From: Salticus scenicus
Lineage: Eukaryota > Arthropoda > Arachnida > Araneae > Salticidae
Assembly: GCA_963930645.1 (NCBI GenBank)
Contig: OZ005656.1
Location: 193,602,979 to 193,666,978 of the forward strand
DNA: 64,000 nt
Reading direction: 5' to 3'
Part shown: in pieces, positions 11,877-23,568 of the stretch
How the letters are laid out: each line of letters starts with the position of its first letter
Numbering within the stretch: position 1 is the stretch's first letter
The notes under the pieces: model-generated
The model's input: the letters and a program-made list of their open reading frames with translations, nothing else
The model's database searches: none
What the model was told of the DNA's origin: nothing
Position numbers and translations under genes: made by a program

Positions 11877-14010
11877 ATCAATATTAATATAATTAATATT
11901 TATTAATTTTTATGAGATTTTTTAAAACAAATTTTCTGCTTTAATCTTGTTGTGGCATTTTCGCATTCGTTTACTCTACCGTTTATGCTATTTAAATTTT
12001 ATCGCATAACTTCAGATAATAAAATATAAAATTTTTATTAAATGTTTTTTTAATACCGAATTGGTAATTTTTTTTTTTTGTAGTGTTTTTTTTTTTTTTT
12101 TTTTGAAATCTATTATTCTATTGAAACAAAGCGCAATTTATTTTCGGTTATTCTAATTACGGCGTAAAACTGGCGTTACATTTATCATGGAAAAAGAATT
12201 TAAAACAATGTAATATGTCTTATTACTTTTAAAGACATAGATTTTACACATTTAAAATTTAGAATTCAAGCACAGTAGACGATTGCAGAACGGCGAATAT
12301 TCGTTCTAGGCAATAGGAAACCGTTTTTTCTATATCCATATTTATTTTCATATGAATATACATAATAATTATACTCTTTCTAGTGAAAGTATTTGTATTC
12401 ATACTATTTTGTTTATATGAATATGAATATGAATATAAGGAATATTCTTAAGAAATATCGTAACACACAAATTGTGAAAGAAACGTCTACTGGAGTAGTT
12501 ACAGATTTCCAAATGACGTGAATCTACGTCAGCGGTCGCGAAAATGTTAACTATCCTTTCTCAGATTTTAGTTTAAATCTTGTTATCTGTAATTTTGTAT
12601 ATTATCTATTGTTGGTTGTAAGCCTAAAATTAAATGTAAAACTTTATAGTAACACTTTCATGCCGGGCTTACCGTATAAGATAAAAATATACCCAACAAG
12701 AAGTAGATAATTCTTTTTCTTAAATATTAAACACTTTTTTTTTTTTTTTTTTTTTTTTTACCGCTATTAATATTATTATCATTATTACTATTATTCTTTT
12801 AGCTTGGTATCTAGATTTTTGTAATTTAACATTGTAGGGTTCACATGATTCAAGCTATTTAATTTTCTTCGTATGAAGTGATATACGTAACTATGCAATA
12901 TTTAGTAAATAGAAACCTGTAACAATCTTTTATTTCATTAACTAACACAGAAAGTTCGGCGAAGTGGAATCGTTTTTTATTTTATAACTAACATTTCTGA
13001 ACTTTTCTTCCGGTGTGAAACTTAATAAATACTGTATATTGGGTGGTAGATCACGATTTATTTTTTCTAAATGTAGAGACGGTCTCCTAACACATTTTCA
13101 CGCGTAAGTCTGTTTAGAATTGATTTAAAGTATATAAATAGGTAGGTTTTCCGAACTGCCTTGAACTCAGAAATTTCAATACTAGATCAAAAATGTGGGT
13201 CGCCATTGAAAAGAATGAAGTTTATGCCTGTTTTAATATGTAGAGGACCCTTTAAGCAAAATCTAACTACGCCATTCAAAACTACACGTTATTACAGATC
13301 GATAGGTACCAGCCGCATGTTTCTACGATAATTTACGGCGAAATTAGGTAAAAGAGGAAAGATGGGGGTGGGGGGGGGTGCCGACTGTACAATAACATTT
13401 CTTTCACTGAAAGCATTGTCATTAAATAACGGATATATAAAATTTTCAATATATATTGATCAATAACTGAAGTAATCACAATTTTTGGAAATCTTATACA
13501 ACTCTCTCGAGACCATTTAATGCGTTTTTACTCAAATCGAACTCATAAAGAAAGAAATTATTTAAAGAAACGCTACAAAAAATGTTAATCTGACCGTTTG
13601 AATAAATAATTATAAATGAAAAAAATATTCCTTGTTAATACTGATTTCTTTGTTATTTTGCAAAATGAAATTGCATTCAAAAAAAGATCAAATTAATTCT
13701 TTTATTCACTCTCTCTTCTCTTTCGTATTTTCAGCTTTATAAAGTATTCAATTCCTTGAAAAGAATTTGATAACGAAATTATTTTTGAGGCAATTAAAAA
13801 CTTTTAAAACAGGAAGAGAGGAAAAAAAGAGGAAAGAAAAGAAAGTTTTTTTTTTTTTTTTTTTTCACATATTTTCTTATATTAGTCTTTCTCTAATTCT
13901 TTTACCATTTTCAGTATTTTTATTTTTATTTTTTTTTGGAACCACCATTAAAAATTTCCTTTTTCATTTGTAAAGCAATAATCTTTAAAAATTAAGTTTT
14001 TACATGAATT
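11877..14010. other. Unique spacer between copies A and B, no gene seen
   Basis: AT-rich with T-runs at 12090-12103 and 12737-12759 and a G-rich patch near 13362-13379. The stretch 12430-12560 resembles 34255-34400 inside the TTAA element, sharing acgtcagcggtcgcga, so a partial copy of that family is probably present. Nothing coding recognised. Just before copy B, 13949-14016 is a degenerate tandem copy of the first ~70 bp of copy B. Confidence 0.5.
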
Positions 14011-14278
14011 TCACTGATTAAAAAAAATATTTCAAAACTGCGTTAAAAACTTCCTTTTTTTCATTTGTAAAGCGATAATCTTGAAAATTTAACTTTCTAC
14101 ATAAATTTTACTGATAGAAAAATATTTCAAATAACCATTGAAAAATTATTTAATAGCTTGAATTTAGAGAAACTTTCTTTGATTTCTATAGATATTTAAT
14201 GTTTTTTCTTAATAAAAATTGTTAGCAAAACTATTTACTTAATGAATTTTTTTTATTTTTCCGAATGAGTGAAAATAA

Positions 14279-14351
14279 TGCCTGGACCGGGACTCGAACC
14301 CCGGATCTTTGACTTACAAGGTCAAGGCTCTACCAATTGAGCTATCCAGGC
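14279..14351 (-). tRNA. tRNA-Thr (anticodon UGU), or a mobile tRNA-derived copy
   Basis: Read on the minus strand it forms a cloverleaf. The acceptor stem is GCCTGGA/TCCAGGC with seven pairs, the D stem is GCTC/GAGC with a GG-containing loop, the anticodon stem is TTGAC/GTCAA, and the loop CTTGTAA gives anticodon TGT, which reads ACA. The T loop is TTCGAGT and the internal B-box GGTTCGAGTCC is perfect. The T stem has one G50-G64 mismatch. The discriminator is A. A TTTT Pol III stop lies a few bases past the 3' end. It sits in a segment unique to copy B and is flanked by imperfect inverted repeats (14265-14280 against 14366-14378). Intact boxes and terminator favour a transcribable gene, but an amplified tRNA pseudogene is possible. 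Confidence 0.8.
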
Positions 14352-14379
14352 CGACATCCCGGTCAGCATTACTCACTCA

Positions 14380-14732
14380 GACAACCTTTTAAGCAGAAAC
14401 AATCTGGTCTATCATTTAGATAGCTCAACAGAAATAAGCCGAAGGAAATGGAAAACACCATTAAACAACTATTGTTTAATGGAGATGTGAGGCGTGCATT
14501 GTAGCCCGTGGAAGAAACTTCGAACACTTACTTTAATCCATGTACCTTTTGCTTCTTTTCATGTATTATTAAAACGATTTCTCACTTACGGTCTCTTTTC
14601 TTTATTGTGCTTCTGTGTACAACACCACTTCAGGAAAGCATTTCCGACCCCACATTGCTATATGATTTCAAGTTGTCAGGATGTACCCTACCCCTCTTAG
14701 AAGTTTTGAAACGGTTCACTCAAACACCCTGT
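14380..14732. other. Copy-B-specific segment, no gene seen
   Basis: Rest of the 489-bp segment that replaces A 233-2135. Two overlapping frames of 68 and 80 codons at 14494-14750 are unlike anything I recognise. Confidence 0.45.
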
Positions 14733-17680
14733 ATATACAAGCACAAATAAATATCTTATTCATCCATAAGTAATTATAAAAGAAACGCATTTGTAAAAGT
14801 ATAAGTTCCTTACCAAAAATAAAATATATTAAGATAAATACAAGTCTTTAAAATAAGAATTATAAATAATATTAATATTTTCCTTAATTTATATGTTATA
14901 TTTAAACACATATATAAATACTTCAATTAAATTTTTCTTATATGTATAAAACACAGTAGTTATTCATAGTTCGTAAAGTCGTTCCTCAGTTCGTTTTTTA
15001 CTTTCTTCAATTTGTAGTTGCATTCCTATTGTAGTATAATCCATTTGTAGTAATTCCTATATTTTCTTAGCAAGTTTTTTACTTAATCGATTGTGTAAAT
15101 ATGTATTGTATATTTCTATATAAATATAGCGTTGGAAGATTCAGGAAAAATATGGCTTGCTGTAATCCTAAGACCCTTCCTTAGTGCTACTGATTTCGAA
15201 TAATAAATACTCTTTTTAAAAATGTTTCTAGGAAATAAGAGTAAGAAGCGAATACTTGAGTAGTGTGTTACATAAAAATAAATATCTTAAAAACTATATT
15301 TATGATTAGTCCTTTTATATATATATATATATATATATAATCATTAGTCCCAAAATAAAGATTATGCAGTAACTCGAAAAACTTTATCCTGTAATCAAGG
15401 AAAAATATTCCTTTAACTTAATCTACTTTTCTAGAGTTTAATTTCTTATAATTTTTGAGCAATATCCAGCATTTCAAAATAATTTCTAAAGTATTTAGAA
15501 TGAAACAAAAGTATGAGATAATTCGAAGTCAACTAAGAATTAAAGTTTTTGGGAATTGCTAAAAGATGTTCTTGGAAATTTCGTTTTACAAAAGATTTAG
15601 ATCTCAAAGTTGTAAAGACATTTTAAGCCGCTAGCTAATGAGGAAGCATTTGAAAGAAAGACAAGTTGATTTCAGTCTGTTTCCTCAATTTTCTCTGATG
15701 AGAAGGAAATGGCTTCATTTTACTTTCTATTTTAGGAATTGTTGAAATTCATCTATAAATCGTTAAAGAAATTTATAAATAAATGGGTTTATTGAATTAT
15801 TTATATATTTATATAATTTATGTGTGCTTAATTAGCTTTTACTCACATAAATTTTGAATTATTTCATTTCAATTTTAAAACTTTGTCAACACTAACGCTC
15901 GATAGAGCTCGAAATGTAAATGTCCCTTGCCGAACTAAGCGCTCTAAAACGCTCTCGTCAGTAGTGGCAAATCTATTAGAAGACAACTACTAAAAAATAT
16001 TATTATTTTTTTTTTTTAACATGAAAAAAAGAAAATTTTATGGCACAATCTGAAACAGTTTAATTGTTATGATTTTTTCTGAAAATAGAGCATACTTTCT
16101 GCAATACGTACATGCATATTGAACAAATATAAATAATTATACATGCAAATTCATATCATTTCAACTACATTTCACTTGTTAAAAAGCTTGATTTATTTTT
16201 CAGTTTTGCATTTGCAGAATTTAATTTTGAAATAAAAACGCACAATTTGTGTATAAAATATTTTAAAATGAAATTTTTATGTTTTGTTTTGCAAAAAATA
16301 CATTGATATTTTCAGGTTATAAAAGCATATGCATTTTGTTGTTGTTGTTGTTAACTAGTTTATAATTTTGGACCACTAAATCTTGTCTTTGTGGTTTTTT
16401 TAAACTACTATATTTTTATCGATGGCGTGAACCTTAATATTAACATTAACATAAATATAATAAACAATGATATTTGTTTGACAAAATGAATATGTAATAA
16501 TAATATGTAGAAGTGTTTAAAATCAACATACACATTTTAAATTAAGGTAAAGCTGGGAGAGATTGCGCACATAGGTGATCGATGGGAAAGCGTAAAGTGG
16601 GCGAGTTGAGATTGCACAACATCAATTGCACAACAGGTGGTTGCACAACATCAATAGTGAAGTGCTGACTTGAATGTCCACGTTGATTGCTTCAAGTGAC
16701 TAAGATAAAACGTGGTTACTTTGTCTCGATTTCAAAAATAATTGCCTGAATTTTCACAACTCTTCCTATGAATTTCAATACAATTGTAGTAAGATAAAAT
16801 ATTTTTTAATTTAGACAATTTATTATAAGCAACAAATCTAGACTAACGGTTCAAGAATTACGATTTTCTCTAAAAGCGAATATTTATTTAATAAAAGACT
16901 GTGCAATCTCTCCTACCAAAATGGGAGAGTTTGCTCTTTTGATATTTAGGAGAGATCGTGCATTGATTTTCATAAAGTTCTATACTAATAAAGATTTTGC
17001 AGCTTATTGTTAATGAAAATAAAAATGAGGATGAATTTGCTGAATGTATGGAACTGCACTAGAAAATAATTTCGAGAAGCGACAGGATTAGTTCAACCCA
17101 TTAGAGACTCCCCAGAATCGGAAATTGAACATTATTCAGGAGTGGCAGGATCGACAAAAGTCACATCTCCGGTGGGATTTACAAGTTGAACGCTATTGTT
17201 AGCCTATAAGAAATTTAAGGCAAAGTATTTATATGTTATTGTACATCTGCTTAGTTTTGCAATATTTTCAAGTATGATGCTCAAGTTCTGTGCTGCTGTC
17301 AAATGCTTAAATAAAAGCGATTAAAATAAATGCAAGTAAAAAAATATCAGCCTACTCAAACTTATTTTTAAGGACTGTAATTGTCAAAATTTCAATAAAA
17401 TAAAATAAATTTGAAGGAATTTGAAGAGGAAACGAGAAAATTTCAAACCAAATATTGTGTTTTGAATTTTTTTGTGCGGAAGATTTTAAGGAAAAAAAAC
17501 TTCAATAAAATTGGGTGGATTCCGGGCTTAAAATTGGGCAGGACTTGCCATATATAATTTTACACATATGATGTGTTATCCCCTCTTTTTTTTCACGAAA
17601 ATGCATTACACCTGCCTCGAATAGGTTCACTTGTGGCTGGTCGTTGCATAATGACGTCACCATTACTTAAGTGCAACAAT
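14733..17680. other. Copy B counterpart of A 2136-5740, no gene seen
   Basis: Tracks copy A closely, with the solo-LTR empty site at 16571-16583 (cacataggtgatc). A (TA)n at 15318 replaces the T-run of copy A. Nothing coding recognised. Confidence 0.6.
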
Positions 17681-18430
17681 GAGGAATTTGCACACTTTGG
17701 GGATTTGAACAAAATCCTATTTTTCTGGTAGTTTTAGGCCCATAAATTTCGAAAAGTTTGTTAAAAATGCGAAAAAAGTTCTCATTAATTTAAAAAATAA
17801 CTTTAAAAGTAACTAAAAATCACGTGACTTCAAAACGCTGCCTGACGTCACACTTTATGATGCTTCAATGTTTACATTTTGTTAGCCTGATTAGTAAGCA
17901 GCAATTCGTTTTCACTTTCGTAATTATCAATCGTTTATGCGATTTCTGAGCATTTCTTTTTCATCCTATAATCATTCAATATCATTATCACCATTTTCTA
18001 TTATCATTATTTTCAAATGTTTTCTTTTCATGGCGGTTGTCCAATGTTTTCGTTTAATAGGATCCTGTGGAACGCTAAAGAATAACTTTTGAGAAGCATT
18101 AGCTGTTGTATTAGTGCAAAATGGTACAATACTATATTTATACTACATTTTTTTAATATCCGTCATTATCATAACATACAAAACCTATTTCACTGATTTA
18201 AGAAGCAAAGCACGAAATCGAATGTAAACAACGATTACTTCTGTTTGTTGTCATAAAGAGTGACGTCACGATATATTATACTGCATTTTCTCGATAGAGT
18301 AAGTAGTGCGATGTTAAAATTCTTATAAATCAGTCATTAGATTTCAAATAAAGAAAATGTATGCATTTATTTTCTTACCTTTTCATTTTCTATTATATAA
18401 CAATAAAATCAGAATACGTGCAAATTGTCT
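17681..18430. mobile_element. Insertion present only in copy B, family unknown
   Basis: Copy A reads gtgcaacaattgtggataac without interruption; copy B opens this after caacaat and resumes at attgtggataac about 750 bp later. Near the ends are inverted motifs aatttgcac and gtgcaaatt. It contains two CRE-like tgacgtca sites (about 17848 and 18262). The target duplication is at most 2 bp (at). No coding frame recognised. Confidence 0.6.
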
Positions 18431-19028
18431 ATTGTGGATAACGAGAGGTTCGGTCAACAAACAAAAAAATATTCAAGCTGAAAAGAAATGTTCTGATTTT
18501 AAGTTAAACGTGTTATTTAGTAGCGTTATGTTGTTTTGCAAGCTTTATCTGGCTTTGTTCTTATTTCTGTTACTTCAATAGTTTTTCTTAAAAGAAATTT
18601 TTGTATATCTTTTAAAATTTCTTTTATTTTTCTGGTTTTTAAATTACTGAATTAAAATAGCCACCCCCAAAAAAATATTTTTTTACAAATACATAACAAC
18701 GATGACATTTAAGTGCAATTATTATTATTAACAATGTAATTTTAGCTATAATTAAGCGCAATCACTCCTACCCTAAAAGGAGAGATTGCCCAAAATAGCT
18801 CTCTTGGTTTTATTATATTTGGTATTTTAAATTATAACAGAATAACAAAATAATAATGGAAATGCATAGAAGGAGGGTCAATTCAAAATTATGCAGCAAT
18901 AGTTTAGCAAAAACTTAATGATTGGATTTTTTATGACGGTCTGTTTATATGTGCACTAATTATCCTAGCTTTACCTTACAGTAAGTAATATATTAAATTC
19001 TAACGTATACATTGCAGTTATATAGTTT

Positions 19029-19167
19029 CAGCGATGAAACACTGGAGCAGATCTCATACCACTATAAATGTAACAAAATTTTCTACTTCTTAAATTAGCG
19101 ATATTATTGGTCGAGGAATTTCTTAAACAGATATCGGTATGAATTCTTCGCCCGTGTACTACACCTG
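19029..19167. mobile_element. F4 MITE, copy B
   Basis: Orthologue of 6583-6720. Left end CAGCGATGAAAC; flanks tagttt and tagtta. Confidence 0.75.
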
Positions 19168-19419
19168 TAGTTATGTTTTGAATAAATTTTGTTTTTAAAA
19201 CCATTTCGTCATACTGGTTTTTTTTTTTTTTTTTTTCAAATATGTTCTGTTAGAGTTTGATTTTATATTTTAGTTGACGTAGAATTGTATGTTATCGATC
19301 TGGGGAACTACGGGCCAAAATCTCAGAAGATGAAAAGGGGTACTATTAAGTAAAGGGCTAACAGTATTGCATTTGTTAAAACCTCATCTTATACTGTCCG
19401 TGATATGACGTCACTATAA

Positions 19420-19618
19420 CATAGCTGCCAACTCTTTTAATTTATTCCGGAATGTTGTTAGTCCCGCCCTTTTTTCACACCGTAATCTTTGTAAAAAAAA
19501 TTTATTCAATATATAATTACGATTAAATATGAAGACAATTACTCTAAAATTATTACGGTGTGAAGAAGTGGCGGGACTAACATCATTCCGGAATAATTTA
19601 AAAAACTTGGCAGCTATG
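19420..19618. mobile_element. F1 MITE, copy B
   Basis: 199 bp. Ends CATAGCTGCCAAC and CTTGGCAGCTATG, with perfect 6-bp TSD ctataa at 19414-19419 and 19619-19624. It contains the gtcccgccctttttt / gcgggactaa paired motifs typical of this subfamily. Confidence 0.9.
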
Positions 19619-20217
19619 CTATAATATAATATATGTATATATATTTTTTAAATCCCGAATTGCTTATTTAGACATTTGGTTTAAAGTAATTAATTGCCAG
19701 ATAAAATCTTCAATATATCAAAAATATTCACTATGAATTGAAAAGGAAAACACGATTTTAAATGTAATTTTATTTCTGTAAAGTATCTTATCCAGATTGC
19801 ATTTTAAAACGAATTTAAACTGAAAAAAAAAATATATATATATATTTCTTTTGTTAAAAATATTTACAATATATACATAAATTACTAGTAAAAAAATCAA
19901 TATAAATAATAGCTTTTCCTCAATATTATTCATTACATGATAAAGTATCAGCTTATTATCTTCAAAATAATTAATTATTTTTATAGTATATGAAAATAAT
20001 TGTTTGTTAATTAATTTTGTTTTAGGAATGCCCAATTATTAATATTAAAAAACGTGTTTCAAGTTACTAAAAAAGTAAAAGTCGGTACAGCAGAAACTAA
20101 TTATATTACGATTATTAATATCATTAACACAAATAAGGTCTCGTAATTTTAACAATAAGATTCAATTAATGAGACTAATGACCACATTCTTGTACAGATT
20201 GAATAAACGCCGACTGC

Positions 20218-20223
<6 letters not shown>

Positions 20224-20257
<34 letters not shown>
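20224..20257. repeat. Long poly-A run
   Basis: About 34 uninterrupted A. Copy A has only about 12 A at the same place (7820-7831), so the run has expanded or contracted since duplication. Confidence 0.9.
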
Positions 20258-20258
<1 letters not shown>

Positions 20259-20852
20259 AGAAGCCCTTTTTTGATAATAAAAATAATTAGCTTCACTCAA
20301 AACAATGAGATAATTTATTAATATGTTGCAATCTTTGGACAATGAAAGATAGGAAATTGTGATTAAATGTTTTTTTTTTTTTCGAACTTTATTAAAAAGG
20401 TAATACAAAAAGAAAAAAAAAAAAAAAAGTTCTAACTTTGTTAAGTTACATAAAAATACATAAGTGATGACAAAAGGTAATTATTATTATTATTACTTTG
20501 GAATATTAAAACGTCCTCATTATGAAAAGTAGGATATTGAACAATATATGAATGATATATTAATTTACTGAAATCATTTTTCATTGATGAAAATCAAAAA
20601 GTTATTGTACACCAGCATATAGAAATTAATTTTGACTTAAAATTTATTTTTATATTGAATATTGATATAAAATCTGAGCTAAATATCTTTTCAAAGGCAA
20701 TACTTTTTATAAATTACTGAAGATCGATAGAAATAAAGTAATATACGAATTCATTTAATTTGTGAATTTTCCTGCTTGCGATTTCAAGTAGTGCTCTGTA
20801 TTCATTTTTTATTTTAGATATACCTTGTGCGAATTAGCTGTGTTTGTATTTG

Positions 20853-21174
20853 CAGAGCCTCCTTAAGTAGATGCCTGTCGCGTAGCTCGGAAACTAGGCA
20901 ACAGTTGAAGCGGTAGACAGCACCACCTAGTACAGATTATGGGACTTTTTTATTCAACTGTCACCAATAAATTAACGAAGTGATACACTATATATATAAT
21001 CGGCGTTTCTTTGATTCTTTTCGCCTTTTATGTATATCATATCTCACTTTTAAGATTTTTTGGTGACTGTTGAATAAAAAAGTCGCGCAATCTGCATCAG
21101 GTGTGGCTGTCTACCGTTTCAACTGTTACCTAGTTTCCGAGCTACGCGACAGGCATCTAGTTAAGGAGGCTATG
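20853..21174. mobile_element. F2 MITE, copy B (uninterrupted)
   Basis: 322 bp. Ends CAGAGCCTCCTTAAG and TTAAGGAGGCTATG, with perfect 7-bp TSD gtatttg at 20846-20852 and 21175-21181. The arms contain gtagctcgg, gtagacagc and caccaataa motifs in inverted order, so the element folds back. No coding frame. This copy gives the pre-insertion structure for 8413-11584. Confidence 0.92.
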
Positions 21175-21834
21175 GTATTTGATACTAAAAACAGTGTATG
21201 TAAAAATGTTGTATAAAACTTCTGTTACTGGTTTTGTAAAGGTTCATAATTTATGTTAACTTCCTAATAATTGGAATTATTTAAATAAAGTTCTCGCGAA
21301 TCTTTTTACACTTATATTTACTTTGTTTTTTAACGCCTTTTAAATAGCATTCTTTTTTTAAACATTGCTGAAAAGCTCTGTTAAACATAATGCGTTAAAT
21401 TTATGCATCACGCAATTTACAATCTTTTTTTGATATATTAATTTTTAAAAAATTGGATACAAACATATTACATGATATTCTGGACTGAAATTTCACATTT
21501 ATATTGAATGCTTCGTACGTATCTAGAATACATTTTAGCCTTTTCGGTCTAATTTTAAAATAGATTCAAAGAAAAAAAAAAAAAGTAAAAATTCTGTCAG
21601 AGACAGAATTTAGTTTAGTACGAAGAACTATTAATTTCAATCTGTTTTTTTTTTTTTTTTCTTATTTATTTATTTATTTATTTTTATAATTTTCTGACCG
21701 TAAAACTGGGCCACATACTTTATAAAATGACTGAAATTAATTAAAATAAAATTGTTGCCACCTCAATTCCATACGTTAGTTAATTTAAAAAAAATCTAAC
21801 TGTCGTATCAAAAAACTGTTTGCACCCCTCGATA

Positions 21835-22193
21835 CAGGGCCTGATTACCCAAAAGGCTCAGGAGGCACAAGCTTCCCCTCTAAAATTTAAGAGGGGGCCC
21901 CAAAATGACTAAGAACAGGTTCTTGTATTTTTTCTTTCATATTTTCACCCTCAGATTGAATTTTTTCTGAGAAAGGTCGCCTAAAGCAAGGTAAAATACT
22001 CACTATTTCGGAAAAAAATCTGTTATTTAGCCTCAAAAATCTGAATGTTCTTAATTAATAAGTTAAACGATTTTAATGCTGTGTGTAGAAACCACCCAGG
22101 TATATAAATTACAAAAAAAAAAATGAAAGGGGGGGGGGGGAAGGAGGAAATGGTACTGAGCTTCCCCTACCTTCAAAGCTCAATCGGGCCCTG
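21835..22193. mobile_element. hAT MITE (CAGGGCC ends)
   Basis: 359 bp. Ends CAGGGCCTGATT and AATCGGGCCCTG; 8-bp flanks cctcgata and cctggata (7 of 8). The subterminal gcttcccct is repeated inverted near 22160. It matches the common CAGGGCC hAT non-autonomous type. The interior has a G11 run (22129-22140); the frame at 22123-22350 crosses the element end and is spurious. Confidence 0.8.
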
Positions 22194-22444
22194 CCTGGAT
22201 AGAAAAATTGCCCTTTCATTTGGTACCAAATTTGTAACGATAGGACTGATATTTCTAATTTATTTCGGTGTTACGCAAAACTTGTCTACAAAAACTGGCG
22301 ACGACGTTTCTACCCAGATTGAAACTAATAGTCTCCTAGTCCAAAAATAAATAAATAAATAAAATAAACGTATAAGAAACACAAAGAACACATGGGAAGT
22401 CGAAATTAAAAAAGTTAGAATTTGATCCAAATTTATAATTGTAC

Positions 22445-22583
22445 CAGGGATGGAACACGGGCGCAGAATTCATACTACTATGAATGTAAGAAATTTTTCT
22501 ACCTTTTAAATCAACGCTATTATAGGTAAAGAAATGTCTTAAACGGATTCCGGTATGAATTCTGCGCCCGTGTTCCATCCCTG
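22445..22583. mobile_element. F4 MITE, best copy
   Basis: 139 bp. About 31-bp inverted ends beginning CAGGGATGGAACACGGGCGC. Perfect 6-bp TSD ttgtac at 22439-22444 and 22584-22589. The nearly perfect arms suggest a younger copy than those at 6583 and 19029. Confidence 0.9.
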
Positions 22584-22589
22584 TTGTAC

Positions 22590-23377
22590 ATATCCGTGAT
22601 TTACGTCATTATAAATCACGAGTTACCGAAAGCCTAAAGAATTCTATCGTATTTTGCTTTTTAAAGAGCACGCATACTGATTTATATATTTCGATACTTT
22701 ACCCCGATTTATATATTTCGCTCGATTTTACAGAATTGTGAGAGAAGAAATGAAACATTTTTCTTCTGCTAAATTTCTGATAAAAAATTCCAAAGTGAAT
22801 TTTTACACTTGTAATAGCGCCGCGTAGCGCAAACCTAAAGTGTGAATCGAGATATACCTGGAAATGGGTTTGACGAAGCAGCAGACGAAAAAAAAAAAAA
22901 AAAAAAGAAAGAAAGAAAGAGAGAGAAAATCAGAATTAAGGGAAAAGTCTGAGCGACATCCGGCAAAAGTGTATATTCTGGGATTGCAGAGAATTCGGGA
23001 TAGGCAGTGTAGCTAAAATATTTAAATGGTTAAAAACTGTAAAAATATCATTTTAGCAGCAGTTTAAAATATTTTGGAAAGATATTTATTTGGCAAAATT
23101 TCTATGTAAAATGGTTTTATCCCCCCTCTTAACTCCTTGTTGAATATTATAGCTATATTAACGAAATATTTATCGATTTCATGAAGTTTTAAAATTGTTT
23201 AAATAACGCTGCCCAAACAAACCCCTGAAATTATGGCTTGATTTTGAGTAGCCTTATGGATTATCTATAAGTTATATATGGCACAAACTGGCCAAATAAT
23301 GCACTTTTGCTTTGAACAACACACTCATACATACAAAAATAAATACCTGACACATCTTGAAACGTGACGCGAGCTAT
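22590..23377. other. No gene seen
   Basis: AT-rich, with poly-A and (GAAA)n/(GA)n near 22889-22926. Nothing coding recognised. Confidence 0.6.
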
Positions 23378-23379
23378 TA

Positions 23380-23566
23380 GGGGGACCGGAAAATAATGTC
23401 GTTTTGAATTAAAATACTGACATCGGAAATTTATCCTGGATAAAATTTAAGATATTCTTAGGTAACTTATAAGATGGTTATTTGTAAAGTACCATGTAAA
23501 CGCTGTTAAACAAAAATTTCCGGTTTCATTTTATTAATTTAAAACGACATTATTTTCCGGTCCCCC
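23380..23566. mobile_element. Mariner-type MITE
   Basis: 187 bp with perfect 26-bp inverted ends starting GGGGGACCGGAAAATAATGT, flanked by TA dinucleotides (23378-23379 and 23567-23568). TA target and size fit a Tc1/mariner MITE. No transposase remnant is visible. Confidence 0.88.
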
Positions 23567-23568
23567 TA

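Larger units (their letters stand above)
14011..21467. repeat. Large direct duplication, copy B
   Basis: Same-orientation counterpart of 1-11876. Similarity stops near 21467 after aattggatacaaacatatt. It lacks the A-only solo LTR, the F1 MITE at 6293, the array and the hAT-like element. It has its own 489-bp replacement segment (14244-14732) carrying a tRNA gene, and an insertion at about 17681-18430. Confidence 0.9.

Noticed and set aside
13767..13973. 68-codon frame with a poly-F stretch
   Set aside because: It is generated by an A/T homopolymer and carries no domain signal.
22123..22578. 75- and 80-codon frames on both strands
   Set aside because: They cross the ends of a hAT MITE and an F4 MITE and begin in a G run.
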